In this document: in pieces, positions 46,447-57,561 of the stretch
Layout: each line of letters starts with the position of its first letter
Position numbering within the stretch: the stretch's first letter is position 1
Assembly (NCBI GenBank): GCA_016098155.1
Contig: JAAAJB010000039.1
Span: 1 to 64,000, forward strand
Direction: 5' to 3'
DNA length: 64,000 nucleotides
From: Actinomortierella ambigua
Taxonomy: Eukaryota > Mortierellomycota > Mortierellomycetes > Mortierellales > Mortierellaceae
Translations under genes and position numbers: made by a program
The notes under the pieces: generated by a model
What the model saw: only the letters and a program-made list of their open reading frames with translations
Databases searched by the model: none
Told to the model about the DNA's origin: nothing

Positions 46447-48204
46447 TTACTTCTTCTTGGCAGCAGGAGCCGCGGTGACGTTGAACTTGAAGTAGATAAT
46501 ATCACCCGACTGGACAACGTATTCCTTGCCCTGCTGACGGTACTTGCCAGCACTCTTGACAGCCGACTCGGACAGGAGCTCCTTCAAGTCGTCGTAACGC
46601 ATCGTCTCCGCCATAATGAAGCCACGCTCAAAGTCCGTATGAATCACACCGGCGGCCTGAGGGGCCTTGGTGCCCTTGCGGATCGTCCAGCATCGAACCT
46701 CCTGAGGACCGCATGTGAAGTAGTAGATCAGGTTCAGTGCGTTGTAGCCCGACACAATGATCTTGGGGAAAGCAGAGATCGTGCCCAGCTTCTTGAGCTC
46801 CTCAGCCCTCTCAGCCTCGTCCATGAGAGAAAGCTAAATAGGAAATACAAAAAAGAAAAAAAAAAAAGATGAGGATCGTGCTACTTGGATCGTCCTTTGG
46901 TGTTGTCCAAGAAAGTCCATATGATAATAAAGAACACAAGAAAAGCCAACATACACGAAGCTCGAGCGAGGCCGACATGGGGATCAGCAGATCGCCAGGG
47001 TTGTTCTTCTGGACCCACTCGTGGATCTTGGGGAGCCACTTGTTCTTCTTGCGGATGTAGTCGTTCTCGCTCAAGTTGCACAGGTAGATGACAGGCTTGG
47101 CCGTCAACAACATGAGCGAGTTGATGATCTCGACCTCCTTGTTGGTATAGTCGCCAGAGCGGACATCCTTGTTATCATCCCGAACCATCTTCAACAGCTT
47201 CTCCAAAAATTCCTATAACATTTCAAAGTAGGCAGAAGATGATTAGGTCAGTATGCAATATATATATATAAAAAAGCAACAACAGCAATATGAACAACAA
47301 CCCAAACCATGTGCCTCTCTTTCAATACCTTCTGGGCATTGCGGTCACGCTCCTGGATGGTGGTACCGTTTCCAGGGCGAGCCATCAACTTCTTGAGGTC
47401 AGCCATAGCGGACTCGATAAACTCGGCATCCTTGAGACGCAGCTCACGGTGAATGACATCGAGATCCTTGACGGGGTTGACCTCGCCATCGACGTGGATC
47501 ACCTCCGAGTCGTCAAAGGCGCGGCACACGTGGAAGATGGCATCCACGGCACGCACGTGCGACAAGAAAGCGTTACCCAGACCCTCTCCGGCCGAGGCAC
47601 CCTTGACCAGTCCAGCAATATCAATGCAGGTCAACCAGGCAGGGATACGGTGCGTGGGCTTGTACAGATCGACCAGCCAGTCCAGACGCTCGTCGGGGAC
47701 GGCAACACGGGCCTCCTCCGGGTCTGTTTTTTTCGTGAAAGTGATGAGTGAGAAAGGGAAAAGATGTTTAGAACAAATAGGTGGTGCCAGGAACATCAGC
47801 AAGGAACCTCCTGACTCCCCACCTTCCCTTGGCCGTTGGGAGGCGTTGGAAGGGGGGAGGGCTCACTAGAAAATAGCGAAACCTACCGATGGTACAGAAA
47901 GGGAAGTTCTCAGCAGGGACAGCCGAGTTGGTGATGGCGTTGAAGAAGGTCGACTTGCTGTTTAGACAAAGTGGACAGGGGGGCGAGGGGAAGGTAGGCA
48001 GAGAAAGAAAGTTAGTGTGTTGGCCTTTCAGGCAGCTACCCAGAAAATTTTTTTTCAATGATGTGGGCCATCAAAAGAAACGAGTTGTCCATCCTGTCTG
48101 ATGTCTTACCCAACGTTGGGGATACCAACGACACCAATCTTCAAGTTGTTGCCAGGACGACCCAGCAGAATCTTCTCTTCCTGAACGGCTTTCTTAGGAG
48201 GCAT
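46447..48204 (-). CDS. OLA1: Obg-like ATPase (OLA1/YchF family)
   Basis: Five exons on the minus strand: 48204-48110, 47957-47887, 47723-47329, 47212-46955, 46833-46447; 401 residues, near the usual 395. Walker A GIPNVGKSTFFN spans the first intron, followed by FCTI, then [17 protein letters not shown] (G3) and [10 protein letters not shown]. The last holds NLSE in place of the NKxD G4 motif, the hallmark that gives this family ATP rather than GTP preference. A coiled-coil insert ([20 protein letters not shown]) and a C-terminal TGS domain ([26 protein letters not shown]) complete the architecture. The family binds ribosomes and is tied to translation control and stress responses. It lies between EF1-alpha and uL13, all on one strand. 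Confidence 0.97.
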
Positions 48205-50318
48205 GATGTGTTCTAGTACAAATGTCGGAGGAGGGAGGGGGGAAGGGGAAGATCCATGATCTCGACAACACCGATGGTTTTGGAAAACTAGTTTGACAGT
48301 CACACGATGCGCCTAGCGCTGGCCTACGCTTCTCCGCCCCAGGCCCATGTTCACTCCCACAAAATAACACAAAAGTATGCATACAAAGGTGGTAGGTACG
48401 GCTCAAGGAGAGGTCGATTCTCATACCCATCCGTCTCACGAGTTGCTCTTCTTCATTGAGCACACCTTCACGACCTCCCACCTTTCCTTCAACGCCGCCA
48501 CTGAACTCAGACGCGGGAATGGACTGCGGCCAATGGTATGAACCCGTCGACCAGACGAAACCGCAGTCGAAGAGAAAACAATTATCACCTCCCTCACCCC
48601 TCTTTTAACTATCTGGAATGCCAAGCAACATCTTCTGGAACGCGGGCGTTTAAAGGGGAGGGTGATCATCAAGGACTTTGGTCACGCTTCCGCCGCCAAA
48701 TCGCACCATTCAGGATGAAGAGGCGATCTGCGAAGGATGGGTCTAGGATACATACCGTTACGGCGTGTTAGACGAGCTACAAGTATCACCTGCACCGGTG
48801 GAAATACAGTTGGCATTTGCAAAAGAAGAAGAAGAAACTATGTGAAGCACAATCGCCATACCATGTATACACCTTCCTCTCCCCTCCCATCACTCCAAGA
48901 GCGAGGACGAGCCATTCGATCCTTTCCCACTGTCGAGTCAATTACTCGTTGGTCAGCCCGCAGTTTGAAATAAAAGTAAACAAAAAATAAAATCGAAAAA
49001 GTTGAGCTCGTTCGGGTCCTGTTGCTGCTAACAGCTGACGCGTTCGGAATAGCAATGGGTCAATTCGTGTGGTGAGTACACCATGTTTCCTTTGGGCATA
49101 GCCATCTCAGTACTTTATCGTGACAAAGGATGATCCAATGCCCATCAAACATGCTATCAGGAGCAACAACCCAAGTCAAGATAGTCGTTTTAAATAATAA
49201 GAGCTAGCGAGCTGTGTACTCATCGCCGCTTTATAAAACAAAACATCGAGACTCTGGCTACAAAGTCATTCAACAAGCTGCAGATCACTGCACATTTTCG
49301 CATTAGGGAGCTCTTGTTCGGTTTCTATCCTCTCTGGAAAGCATCGTTTTTGATATATATCGCCATAGCAATGCAAACATGATGAAGACGACGGCAGAAG
49401 AGTTTATACAGTTGTCAAAATGGTGTTATACATGGGGCATTGACCTGACTACGGCGCTCAACGACTCCTGCGGCACCCCGCACAAACACATTTCGCCAGG
49501 TCGATGATGAAACAAAGCTCTGCTAAACCCACACGCAAGGCTGATCAGTACGAGGTGGTAGATACCGATACTAAGAACTCGAAGCCTCCCTTTCACTTTC
49601 TTCATCCCCCATCTAAGCTTTGCGGATAGAGCCTGATGGTTGTCGATGCCATGTTGCAGTCAACACTGAAGCTCGACAAACAAATGATAACAATTGAAAA
49701 TAACGAAAGTAGTGGACAGGCCCCTCGCTCCAAATCAACTTTGTAGGGAGGACACGAGAGCTTTCGCCAACTACGGTTACAAGGATAGGACGATACCATG
49801 AGTGGCCTGTTTGTAGGTCGCAAGAGAGTACATGGTTCGTTTAGGCGAAGGTAGTAGGGGTGTCGTCAACAGGCGCAGAAAAACGAGTGAGGTCTCACAT
49901 CGCTGGGGTCGTAGTGTCGGAACGAACACAATTACTACCTTGTTATTTCCAACGTAAAAAGTGCCTTGGGCTGTGAAGTCCTGCGTTTGTCTTCGTTGGG
50001 GTTACCTGGCAGCGCCACCAAGTCTTTAACGCGTATCCAACAGGTACGTACCAGCACTTGAACGTGCGAAAAACAAATAGCCAAGCACTGAAGAGCACTA
50101 AGAGGTGATAACACACCACCTGCCCCAAGCCCATACTGATGCTTGAATCACATATAATAACACAGCATCCACATCTTCTCATAAACATTTTGAAAAGGCA
50201 TTATTTTTTTCTTTTTTGCTTTTGGGATCAGGGAAGGAAACCAAGAGACACTTCATTTCGAGCACTCGACAAAATAAACTGCTTTGTGATTTTCTTTGGC
50301 GATATTTGTTTCTGTTGT
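48205..50318. other. Intergenic between OLA1 and uL13
   Basis: About 2.1 kb. The side next to OLA1 should be its promoter and leader (C/T-rich on the minus strand near 48220-48260). The rest is upstream of nothing recognisable and ends at the 3' flank of uL13. Frames of 60-80 codons show no conserved motif; no tRNA or snRNA pattern was found. Confidence 0.55.
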
Positions 50319-52137
50319 TTAGTAACCAAGAGCAGCAATCTTCTCCTGGACCGAAGCCAGCTCCGAGGCCTTGGCAGCGGTAGCCTTGGCACGGACGTTG
50401 GCAATGGCCTTCTTGCGCTCGTAGAAGGCCTTGGACTTGACCTTGCGCTTCTCCTCGAGGTTGGCAACAACATCCTGGTACTTCCAGCCAAACTCGTGCG
50501 AGACGCGCTTGACAGTGCAGTACTTGCGGCCGGGCTTCAGCTTGAGGACACGGAGGGCCGAGGGGACAACCATGCGCTTCATGCGGTCATAGGGAGGGGG
50601 GACACCCTCGAACAGCTTGATGCGGTCAAGGGCAGCAGCACCGCGAGCGGTCTTGTGGGGGACCATGCCGCGGATGGTGCGGTAGAAGATGCGCGAGGGA
50701 GCACGGAAGTGGAAAGCACCGCGAGCAGGGTTGACAACGCAACGCTTACGGAGGAAAGCGTGGTACTTCACTAGAAAAAATTACATTGGGACAAGAACAA
50801 CAGGCCCTTACTGTTAATATCAAGAGTCTTAAGAAGAAAGAAGTGGCAGCTCTACTCCCACAAGGACACCCCAAAAGACTAGGCAAGCGCACTTGGACGA
50901 GGCAGTGAGCAATGCGACTATTCTCCTCGCTGTTAAGAGGTCGCCAGAGTGGAATGTCGAGTATTTGACTGGTTTGTGTCCGCACGTCCGAGTAGTGATG
51001 AATGCGCACTGGGTTCAGCTGCTCTTGTGTCAAGTGAATAGAAAGTGGTTGCTGATATTTTTTTTCCACCAGATAAAGCTACTGGTCAAGGCGAATGGCA
51101 CTCAAAGAGACAAAAGAGACAGTGGGGATTGTCTACTCGATGCTCATGTCGACAACGCTTGCGTGTGAGGTTTGAAGCGGCGTGAGAGAGACAAAGAGTG
51201 TCAACGCTCAACACACAAAGCCCTACAGGCCTTCTGTACTCCTCTCCCCGAGTTGCGTTCGCTGTGCGCCAATGTTGATGCGTCTCTCCTGCCTCGCCGA
51301 TCCCAACGCCTGCCTCTCTCCTTTTCCTGCGTTTGTGCGGTGTCCTTCTGTGAAAGAGTGCCGGTGAGCGTGCCCTTGGCGTGAGGACTCCTCCAAAACA
51401 AAAACAAAGAGAAAAAAAATCCTGACTTACGCTTGTTGCGGAAGAAGGAGCCAGAGATGTTCAGCTCCTCGCAGCGGACAACGACGACGCGCTGACCGTT
51501 GAGGGCCTGCTTGGCAACAATGGAGGCAAGGCGACCCAGAAGATGACCTTTACCGTCGATGACAACCACCTGTGATGGAACAGAAGAATCAAAAGGGGAG
51601 GCGATGTGAAGAGTGTTGCTCGGTTAGCGCCTGGACGTTCTATAATAGTGCTCCTGGTTGCTCGCTGCCCTTTGCTGGAAACAAGATCGTCATCGACATC
51701 AGAGAGAGATGTTCGTGCAAGGTAGAGAGCCATGATGTTGGGTGCTGAATCCCATGTCCAATGCAGATGCCGAATGCAGGATCAAAGTGCCGACATGATC
51801 CCTACATGATGGTGAGATTGCCTTTCCTAACGACATCCTTGCGAGTTGAGAGCGAGTAGAGCGATGATGGTGATTGAATTGGATTCATGCCCATGGCACC
51901 GACCGAGACCGAAATGGGCATAAATCCGCCATGAATCAAAGTGTCTCTCTCTCTCAAGTCTCTGGGCGGTATAGGATGATGATGATGACTCCTGGATGTT
52001 GGGTGGAGTATGTTGCTGGGCATGCTCTCCTGGACGACTCGACCCGATCCTCCATCGACAGACGGCCCCTTCCCAGCAAGGGCAGCGAGAGTTGTCCGTT
52101 TCCTCCTGGTAATCCATACTTTTTCGAATGTAGACAT
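50319..52137 (-). CDS. RPL16: 60S ribosomal protein uL13 (L13a/Rpl16)
   Basis: Three exons on the minus strand: 52137-52120, 51569-51431, 50770-50319; 202 residues, as in yeast and animals. The first coding exon is only 18 nt (MSTFEK), joined across a 550-nt intron to [15 protein letters not shown]; this start was chosen because phase 0, a GTATGG donor and the family's short leader peptide all fit, while the nearer ATG at 51733 is in the wrong frame. Conserved parts: [13 protein letters not shown] across the second junction, [51 protein letters not shown]. It is a structural protein of the large subunit on the solvent side. Introns of 550 and 660 nt are long for this window. Confidence 0.96.
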
Positions 52138-52403
52138 TGCGAGTGCTGGCTTTGAGAGGAAGAACAAACCAAGTCCCGGTCTGCCCTTTCGTAAAATAGT
52201 CCTCTCCTCCCCCCCTCGGCCAGCTGAGGGGGAAACGAAGGAAACCTCGTCGTCGTTCACAAGCCACCTACAAATTTTTTTTCGCTTTCCATCCATCCGA
52301 TCCATCAGCCCCCCCTCCTTTCTACCCGCGCGGACCTTTTATCAGTCAAGTCTATACAGTGTAATAATTATTGGAGACATACTCTAATACTACTACTACT
52401 TCT

Positions 52404-53511
52404 CTACAACATGGCCAGAGCCGTCGATGCAACGGCCACCAAGGCACCAAGCATCACTTTGGAGACGTGTGAGCTTGCAAGTGCGCTGCTGGGCTTGGGG
52501 AACGAGGGCAGCTGACCCTTCACAACCGGTGCATTGAGGTAAACAGGCGCAGGTGACTGGACACTAGAGCTGGCATCAGCGATCATCACTCGGTGACTGT
52601 ACACCTTTGGCTGGTTGGTCACCGAGAGAGAATAGGTGAACAGGATCTATTCGGTGATAGAGAGAGAGAGACATGTGCATGTTAAGTGAGTGGGTGTACC
52701 TGAAGAAAAAAAAAAGGTGGTGCTCAGTGAACACAGCAAGCAGCAAACTGCCTATTATTGCTGCCCAGGGCTGGCCAACATGTGATGCGTACAGTGAGTG
52801 TGGTACACAACAACAGCCGTTTTCTTCAAACGCCCACACAGCAAATTATCCCTCCCCTTCACTTCCCTCTTTCACAATATGAACAAAACAACTTGTGGAG
52901 AAAGAACCATCCGCACAGAGAGAAAACAAAATTGGAGGAAGAGACATACAGTGTAGTTGCTGGCATAGGCATCCGCAGGCACCTGGAGGTCGACGCGTCG
53001 CGGGTAAAAGTTGCCCTGGCAGATGTTGGAGTTGTCCGCAGGCCGGCAAGCCTCCGAATAGCCCGTGTTGCGATTGTTGTCCAGAGCAACCTCAATCGTC
53101 TGATTGCCTGTCTGACCGAGCCAGCCCACCGACAGAACTGTGCCTAGATGATGGAATGGTTGAATGCGAAAGAAGACATTGCGAATGAGAGACCTTTTTT
53201 TTTTTTGGAGCTTACTTGACCCCTCCTTTTTTTTTCCCTCGAGGGGGGATCTGATAGTTGCTAGACTTACCGGTCATGGCGATTGTAGGAGGCCTTGGAG
53301 GGTTGGGGCTGGTTCCATTGCCGACGGGACTGGGCAAGGAACGAGGCGTGTAAAACACATACTCGAGAGGAATCACGTCGCCCGCCTTGAACGTTGCATT
53401 AAAGTCGGGGCCGACAAAGGCCAGGTCTCCGCCCAAGGGTTTCCATGCGTCGCCGAGGACCGTGCTCGCCAGTGCGGCAAGGAGTGTGGTAGTTGCTACT
53501 GAGAAACGCAT
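52404..53511 (-). CDS. Secreted GPI-anchored surface protein
   Basis: Three exons on the minus strand: 53511-53271, 53143-52950, 52646-52404; 225 residues. The N-terminus is a clear signal peptide (MRFSVATTTLLAALASTVLG). The body is beta-rich with sequons NATF, NGTS, NQTI and NYT, a Cys pair (SEACRP, NICQGN), and a frame like the Ig-like domain of Kre9/Knh1-type fungal surface proteins. The C-terminus has a Ser/Ala/Pro-rich linker and a hydrophobic end (VMLGALVAVASTALAML), which fits a GPI-attachment signal with the omega site near SSALASSH. Probable plasma membrane or wall protein; precise role unknown. It sits 266 bp downstream of the uL13 start side and follows the same strand. Confidence 0.82.
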
Positions 53512-54382
53512 TGTGGTGTTATGTGCGACAAGAGGGGAGGGTAGAAGGAAGCGAAAGCGAAGCGAGAGAAGGGAGGAAAGGGAAGGAGGGAGGTGGGTGG
53601 TTGGAAAAAGAAAAGGATGTGGATAGGAAGAAGGGACTGGGATGGGCCAAGGTCAAAAAAGAAAAGAGGAAAAAAAAAAAGAAGCAAGGTTCGAGTAATA
53701 AATATTGCGTGTTGCTGTCAATGAGAGCGAGTGCATCGTTGGTACAAACTGTCTGAACCCATGAGAGCACTTCCAACTGGCCAGGAACTATGCGCGCTTG
53801 TTTAGGGCAGACGCTGTGCCCTGAGACGGCGGAAGAGAGTTTTTCGACCTTTTGGCTCCGTGTTCTTCTAGAGTACAAGTGTTGTTGGCGTGGAGGGCGC
53901 ATGCACAGATGTGGAGCCCATGTTGGTGCCCAACACAAATGGCTTTTGTCAGCCGAAATCACAGACCTCGGAAGTGTGGAGCAAGGGCACGAGAGAAAGA
54001 ACGAGAGAGAGAGAGAGAGAGAGAGCAAGCACCAAAGAGCTGGATTGTCTTTGGCGGGGTATCTTGGAGATACGCGAGGTAGGTGGAAAGGGTATAATGT
54101 ACTTGATCAAAAGGGGTACTGTCTGAAAGCAGTAAAGTAAACCGTTGGTGACAACTCGCCTTTAAAAAAAATCACTGTTGTGGCTCTACTTTGCACATTT
54201 GGATGTGTAGGATGAATGCGCCAGTGACACATACCCATACTTAAATTTATCATTCCACCCCCCCCTCCCCCAACGGACAATTTGCAAATGATAGCGCTTG
54301 GACAATTTTTTTTTTCAAAGTGGTATATGTACAGGGAGGACAATGGTACAGAAAAAGGGGTGGGAAAGGGCCGTCTTTTCTA
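53512..54382. other. Intergenic with (GA)n tract
   Basis: Holds the promoter and leader of the GPI-anchored protein gene (C/T-rich on its strand near 53520-53700) and a GA microsatellite at about 54003-54025. The 116-codon frame across this area has no motif. No gene is seen. Confidence 0.65.
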
Positions 54383-56236
54383 TTAGTTGACCCATGTCTC
54401 AATCTTGGCCGAGCACGGTTCGACGATCGCAATCTGTGGTGGATCGACGACCTCCACGCATTGGGCCACAGTGCGAGCGGCGTCATATTCGACCAGTTGG
54501 GCACAGTGGTGGCCACCCTCAGAGGCCAAGCAATGGCCGACCTTGGCCATCATCTCGTCCATCGTCGGCAAGATGTCACTGTGGTGTCGCAGATTCGCCT
54601 CGAGCTGCGACTGCTCCGACTCGTAGGTCTGGATCGACATGCTACAGTAGCCACCACTGTTGCTGTGATGGCTCTTGTAGGATGACTGGCTGCGCATGCT
54701 GCAAACAGACATGGCCGCGATACTCGAGTGTCGTTGCATGATGGCCGGGCGAGGTGGAAGTCGAGGGCACCTTGGAGAAGAAGGCATATCAAGCGCCGTA
54801 GGCTTGTTGGTATAGGGTGTAGCGTGAATAGGAGGGAGATGACTTGCTGCGTCCAGCGCAGTTGGCGAGGTGGTGGTGGTAGTGGTGGTAGAGGGGGAAG
54901 TGGTGGTGGAGGTGGTGTTGGTAGAAACGGCCTTTGAATCAATAACTGGTGCAGTTGCCACAACTTGAGATGTTTGGCCGACGCGGAAAGAGTGCAAAGG
55001 CGTGGAATTTTCTGCGGATTCTACAGTATCTGCCGCAGGATACCACTGTCGCTGCTGGCCATGCAAAACCCTCGCATCTTGGCTCCGGTACCCTGTGGAT
55101 TCATGATTGACACTATCAATAACTGTGTGACTTTGTGTGCTTGCGGCAAGGATGGAACCAAAGGATTCGAGCGATGCAGCGGTAGGATCCAGATCAGCAG
55201 CAGCAGGTTTGGCGGTGATTGAATCGGAATTGACAACTTTTCCCTGTTGGGCACTCAGGGCGGACAGGGGTAGTAAAGACGAGGGCGGTGGCGACAGCGC
55301 CGATAATGTGTCGGGGGCATCAGTCCCTGTTTGAGAGTCAGGTTCCACCGCCACCTTAGAGGGTACACTCGATGTCTCTCGCCATCCGTCCGGGCCCGTA
55401 TGAGCTGCCAGGGCAGGCTTTGTCTCAGTGGCTGTGGGAGCGCCTGACGTCGTTAGCGACCGTGATCGGATGGGCGTCAACGGAATGGTTGTTTTGGTTG
55501 CTGCTGTGATTGTTGTGATTGTTGTTGATGTTGAACGATTGAGGAACCGGGTATCTGGAAGGAGGAAGTGGGTATCGAAAACATATGCTGTAGACTGGCG
55601 CATGATCCGTCGCTCACGACTTGGCACTGACTTGCTGCGATGGAGTGCGCGGTTGCCGAGTGAGAATTGAGAGATGGAGGATGAGGAAGGCGAGACGGGT
55701 CCTGACCTCCGGTAGAGTTTGGACGAGCCGTTGCAAGTAGAGATGGATGTGGGGGGATAGGGGCGGGATGAGAGGTTGTAGAGAGATTGCAGAGAAGGAG
55801 ACGCTGGTTGCGGACTGTTGCTTCTGCTGCTATTGTTGTTGGTGGTAGTGTTACCACTGTTGCAGCTCTGAGCGCCAAGGGTTGATCGTCTGTAAAGAGT
55901 TACAGCATTCTTTGGTGGGTAGCGAGGATGGTATCGAGAGGAGACGATTGAGTGTCGATGCTGCTGCTTGTGGCTCTCGGGGGGTTGGTGATGATGGTGA
56001 TATTGGTGTATGTGTTGCTGGTGGGCCAAGGTTGCTTGCGAAGGGTCCTGCGATCGTTTGTGGATATGAATGGGAACATAGAGCCGATGGGCGACAGACA
56101 GCCGACGACCATTTGAGTGGGAGAAGGAGGGCGAGGTAGGGGTGTCCTCTTCATCAGCCTTCCACTGTGCCTTGGATGACTTGTGCAGGCCAAGCATTTT
56201 TGCAGCTGCACGAAAGTAGGCTTTTGGTGGAGGCAT
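54383..56236 (-). CDS. Unrecognised Ser/Thr-rich disordered protein
   Basis: Single open frame of 617 residues, ATG at 56236 (MPPPKAYFRAAAKMLGL). A short amphipathic basic start is followed by long Ser-, Thr-, Pro-, His- and Gln-rich regions with basic Ser motifs such as RRSTLG and HRSKSVPSRERR, which could be kinase targets. The last 120 residues are more ordered: SLIAAMSVCSMRS-like Ser patch region, then LRHHSDILPTMDEMMAKVGH, and a compact C-terminal segment with DPPQIAIVEPC and a final ETWVN. The conserved-looking ends with a variable middle suggest a real gene and a regulatory or scaffold protein. I recognise no domain. Function unknown. Confidence 0.72.
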   Translation of the reverse strand: MPPPKAYFRAAAKMLGLHKSSKAQWKADEEDTPTSPSFSHSNGRRLSVAHRLYVPIHIHKRSQDPSQATLAHQQHIHQYHHHHQPPESHKQQHRHSIVSSRYHPRYPPKNAVTLYRRSTLGAQSCNSGNTTTNNNSSRSNSPQPASPSLQSLYNLSSRPYPPTSISTCNGSSKLYRRSGPVSPSSSSISQFSLGNRALHRSKSVPSRERRIMRQSTAYVFDTHFLLPDTRFLNRSTSTTITTITAATKTTIPLTPIRSRSLTTSGAPTATETKPALAAHTGPDGWRETSSVPSKVAVEPDSQTGTDAPDTLSALSPPPSSLLPLSALSAQQGKVVNSDSITAKPAAADLDPTAASLESFGSILAASTQSHTVIDSVNHESTGYRSQDARVLHGQQRQWYPAADTVESAENSTPLHSFRVGQTSQVVATAPVIDSKAVSTNTTSTTTSPSTTTTTTTSPTALDAASHLPPIHATPYTNKPTALDMPSSPRCPRLPPRPAIMQRHSSIAAMSVCSMRSQSSYKSHHSNSGGYCSMSIQTYESEQSQLEANLRHHSDILPTMDEMMAKVGHCLASEGGHHCAQLVEYDAARTVAQCVEVVDPPQIAIVEPCSAKIETWVN

Positions 56237-57561
56237 CGAATGGTAGTGGTATTAGAGTGGTGGCAGTAGAGTAGTAGTGGTAGCAATAGTGGTGTCAAGA
56301 ATGAAAAGAAAGTGTGCTGTTTTACAAAGTACGAAGGGAGAATGAAAAAAAAAAAGAATGCAGGTAAAAAGAAGGAAGAAGGAAGTAGAAAAAGGAGAAA
56401 GAGGGAGAGGAGTCTAAAAAGGTAAGAGGCAGCAGATCAAGACAAAATATATACGCTGAAATAGGGAGGGGAAGGGAGGGAGGAGTTTGGGGGGGAAACC
56501 CGCCCTTCGGAACCAGAAAAAGGCACCAACCAGTGTGGGTGTTGTGGAAATTTTAGCAGTTTTCTTTACTTTCATTCTGTTTGTGCAAAAGAAGTACCAC
56601 ACCGCAAGCATATGCAGGGACGGACAGGTGATTCTGTAGTCCAGGAAAATAGAACCTCCCTCACCTCCCAAAGCTTGTTGTCTGCCTGCAGCTGTCAGTT
56701 GCCTTCCTTCCCATCAGTAGATAGATGCAAATAGACTAGGAGGGAAGATTTTGTACAATAATGTGCTTGAGTGGTGGGGGCGGGGGGCGGGAGAGACTAC
56801 TTGGAGGGAAGGGGATAAGATTTGCAAAACCTTCTTTCTCGAGCAAGACAAGTGAGTGGCTGGGCAAGCAGTGGGAGTGGTGGTTGAGAGAGAGAGAGGT
56901 ACAATAATTGTGAGCCATCGATTCCCGTCCACTCGCGCTGGGCGGGGCACCACTCAGCGCCTTGGAGGGACAGGTCATGAGAGCACACGCAACCAATACA
57001 CGGAGGGTCAAAAAAAAAATGGTTCAAAAAGGACAGGGGGAGAGGTGGCGTATAGTTATGCAATTATCCTTGGTGCGGCATTGGTGGTGTACCCACCCGC
57101 GTCAAAGCAGGGAGGTTGCTTACTTTTTTTTCTTGGACGTATGATGAACGTACTCCTCCCCTTCTTCACCTTCTCGATGGTCAGTGCCGACTACTACATT
57201 CGTAGTGACGGGCAACGTAGTTCTGTTGGCTGAGCGCGGGATAGAGAGGGAAAGAATGGGAGCCACGCGTCTAGAAGATACTATGATAAATGGCCTCTTT
57301 CAGGTGGTGGTGGTGTTGATGTGGCCATAGCGAATGATAAAGGCTCCAGGATCTCGCGGGATAGAAGCATCGAGGCACATATTCTCACACACACTCACCA
57401 CAAGTGACATAACATAAAAGGGGTGCAATAGGGAGGATGAAAGATTCAAGGTTGACATGCTCCTTTTGCATTCTCTTTCTCTCCTTCTCACTTCTTCCCC
57501 TTGAGTCATCCTCGCTCCTTTGCCCACCCTTTTTTTCCCACATTACTTTCTCACTTCAACA
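56237..57561. promoter_or_regulatory. Divergent promoter region
   Basis: About 1.3 kb between the starts of the Ser-rich protein (minus) and the Shb17-like phosphatase (plus). Both flanks are homopolymer- and pyrimidine/purine-rich: A-run near 56345-56355 and a C/T-rich leader at about 57470-57560 before the phosphatase ATG. No gene or specific operator is recognised. Confidence 0.55.

Noticed and set aside
50994..51056. Plus-strand box C/D-like pair (GTGATGA ... CTGA) inside uL13 intron 2
   Set aside because: It is antisense to the host gene, the flanking stem is only about 4 bp with a G-U pair and there is no D'/guide evidence. A snoRNA finder with rRNA complementarity would be needed.
51461..51733. 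Open frame starting MALYLARTS as first exon of uL13
   Set aside because: Its frame does not join the conserved second exon and it lacks a proper donor, while the 18-nt exon at 52137 fits phase, donor and family start.
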